DNA of 64,000 bases from Erpobdella octoculata (taxonomy: Eukaryota; Annelida; Clitellata; Hirudinida; Erpobdellidae): assembly GCA_963978895.1 (NCBI GenBank), contig OZ022247.1:6260437-6324436 (forward strand). Reading direction: 5' to 3'. A model generated the notes under the pieces. That model saw nothing but the letters and a program-made list of their open reading frames with translations. It was not told the origin of the DNA and ran no database searches. The position numbers and the translations under genes are program-made. Shown here one piece after another: positions 63,201 to 64,000 of the stretch (positions within the stretch are counted from its first letter, which is position 1; each line of letters starts with the position of its first letter).

Positions 63201-64000
63201 CGAGGTCCTTTTTGCTCTAGGACGCTCCGTTTCGGAGATACAGCGGTTTAAAGTTTTGAAAAATAAAAGTTGTCAAAACTGAAAAATTGTTTAATATCCT
63301 AATAGAACTCGCTCCGAGGATCACGAATCCGAGGTCCATTTTGCTCTAGGACGCTCCGTTTCGGAGATACAGCGGTTTGAAGTTTTGAAAAATAAAAGTT
63401 GTCAAAACTGCAAAATTATTTAATAACCTAATAGAACTCGGCCCGAGGATCACGAATCCGAGGTCCTTTTTGCTCTAGGACGCTTCGTTTCGGAGATACA
63501 GCGGTTTAAAGTTTTGAAAAATAAAAGTTGTCAAAACTGAAAAATCTATATATATAAAAGAACATGTCCTGACTGACTGACTGACTGACTGACTGACTGA
63601 CTGACTGACTGACTGACTGACTGACTGACTGACTGACTGACTGACTGACTGACTGACTGACTGACTGACTGACTGACTGACTGACTGACTGACTGACTGA
63701 CTGACTGATAATCAACGCCGAGCTCAAACGCCTCATCTTAGGAACGTGAAATTTGGAACTTATATTACTTTTATAGCGTAAACATCCGCTAAGAAAGGAT
63801 TTTTAAAAATTTTGCTCCTGAGGGGAAAAAACTGGAAAACAAACTAAATTCTAAAACAATGTATATCTCGAAAACCAAAAATGAGGAGATTTTGAAATTT
63901 GGTATATAGATTCTTTTTGAAAAATAAAAAGATACGTGTTTCACCATTTTTTGAAAATTCGGTTTCCCGGACCTCTAATGTGGGTTGGAAAATTGGGTTA

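Larger units (their letters stand above)
49300..64000 (+). repeat. Three-level higher-order satellite array, ten visible units, continues past the right edge
   Basis: Units of 1.2-1.74 kb. Each has a GACT tract, a conserved 110-base flank beginning ATAATCAACGCCGAGCTC, two or four 157-bp repeats, and normally six or seven 129-bp repeats. Tract starts are 49594, 51311, 52782, 54491, 56099, 57440, 58911, 60124, 61833 and 63570. Units are nearly identical. Each tract gives an apparent SQSV-repeat frame on the minus strand, which is not a gene. The array starts with two 129-bp copies about 250 bases upstream of the calmodulin-like start codon. Confidence 0.97.

Noticed and set aside
49530..63736. 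Nine near-identical minus-strand frames rich in SQSV repeats, resembling a protein family
   Set aside because: They are the translation of the GACT tract and its fixed flanks in each satellite unit. Frame and length depend only on tract length, with no promoter or splice logic.

Overview
The window is AT-rich animal DNA. Its genes have many small coding exons with GT...AG introns, and it is packed with microsatellites, minisatellites and transposon debris. The gene families present (a protocadherin-type cadherin, nurim, a CCDC78-like protein, a calmodulin-like EF-hand protein) say metazoan. The very long perfect CATA, TAT, TGAG and GACT tracts and the compact split genes suggest an invertebrate, perhaps a lophotrochozoan such as a leech. 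No sequence here fixes the species. All gene models were built by hand from reading frame, splice signals and phase; no search was run.

Layout. 1-12.8 kb: no convincing gene; minisatellites (40 bp, 32 bp, CACATGG-type), long triplet and tetranucleotide tracts, two copies of one SINE-like element with target-site duplications, a long near-perfect hairpin and a decayed GC-rich repeat. 12.8-17.9 kb, minus strand: the 5' three coding exons of a protocadherin-like gene that runs off the left side or continues past a large intron. 18-37 kb: repeats, a cluster of ATATCGAT motifs ending in a hAT-like terminus, a 200-base N gap, a 0.68 kb perfect TGAG tract, CRE/E-box clusters and one weak minus-strand gene candidate. 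37.3-38.4 kb, plus: a weak three-exon candidate behind a TATA box.

39.7-49.1 kb is the gene-dense part: an intronless nurim-like gene (minus), a 19-exon plus-strand gene encoding about 880 residues with a kinesin-like motor whose ATP-binding loop is destroyed followed by CCDC78-type coiled coils, and a five-exon calmodulin-like gene (minus) that converges on it. The two convergent genes have candidate polyadenylation signals only about 40 bases apart.

49.3-64.0 kb is one tandem array that runs off the right edge. Each of ten visible higher-order units contains a GACT tract, two or four copies of a 157-bp repeat and several 129-bp repeats in a nearly fixed order of variants. A multi-unit block inside the array has been duplicated with an offset of 7,342 bp.

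The genes do not form an obvious pathway. The strongest leads are the motor-dead kinesin/CCDC78 fusion, its two probable GC-AG introns, and the three-level satellite array starting about 0.25 kb upstream of the calmodulin-like start codon.
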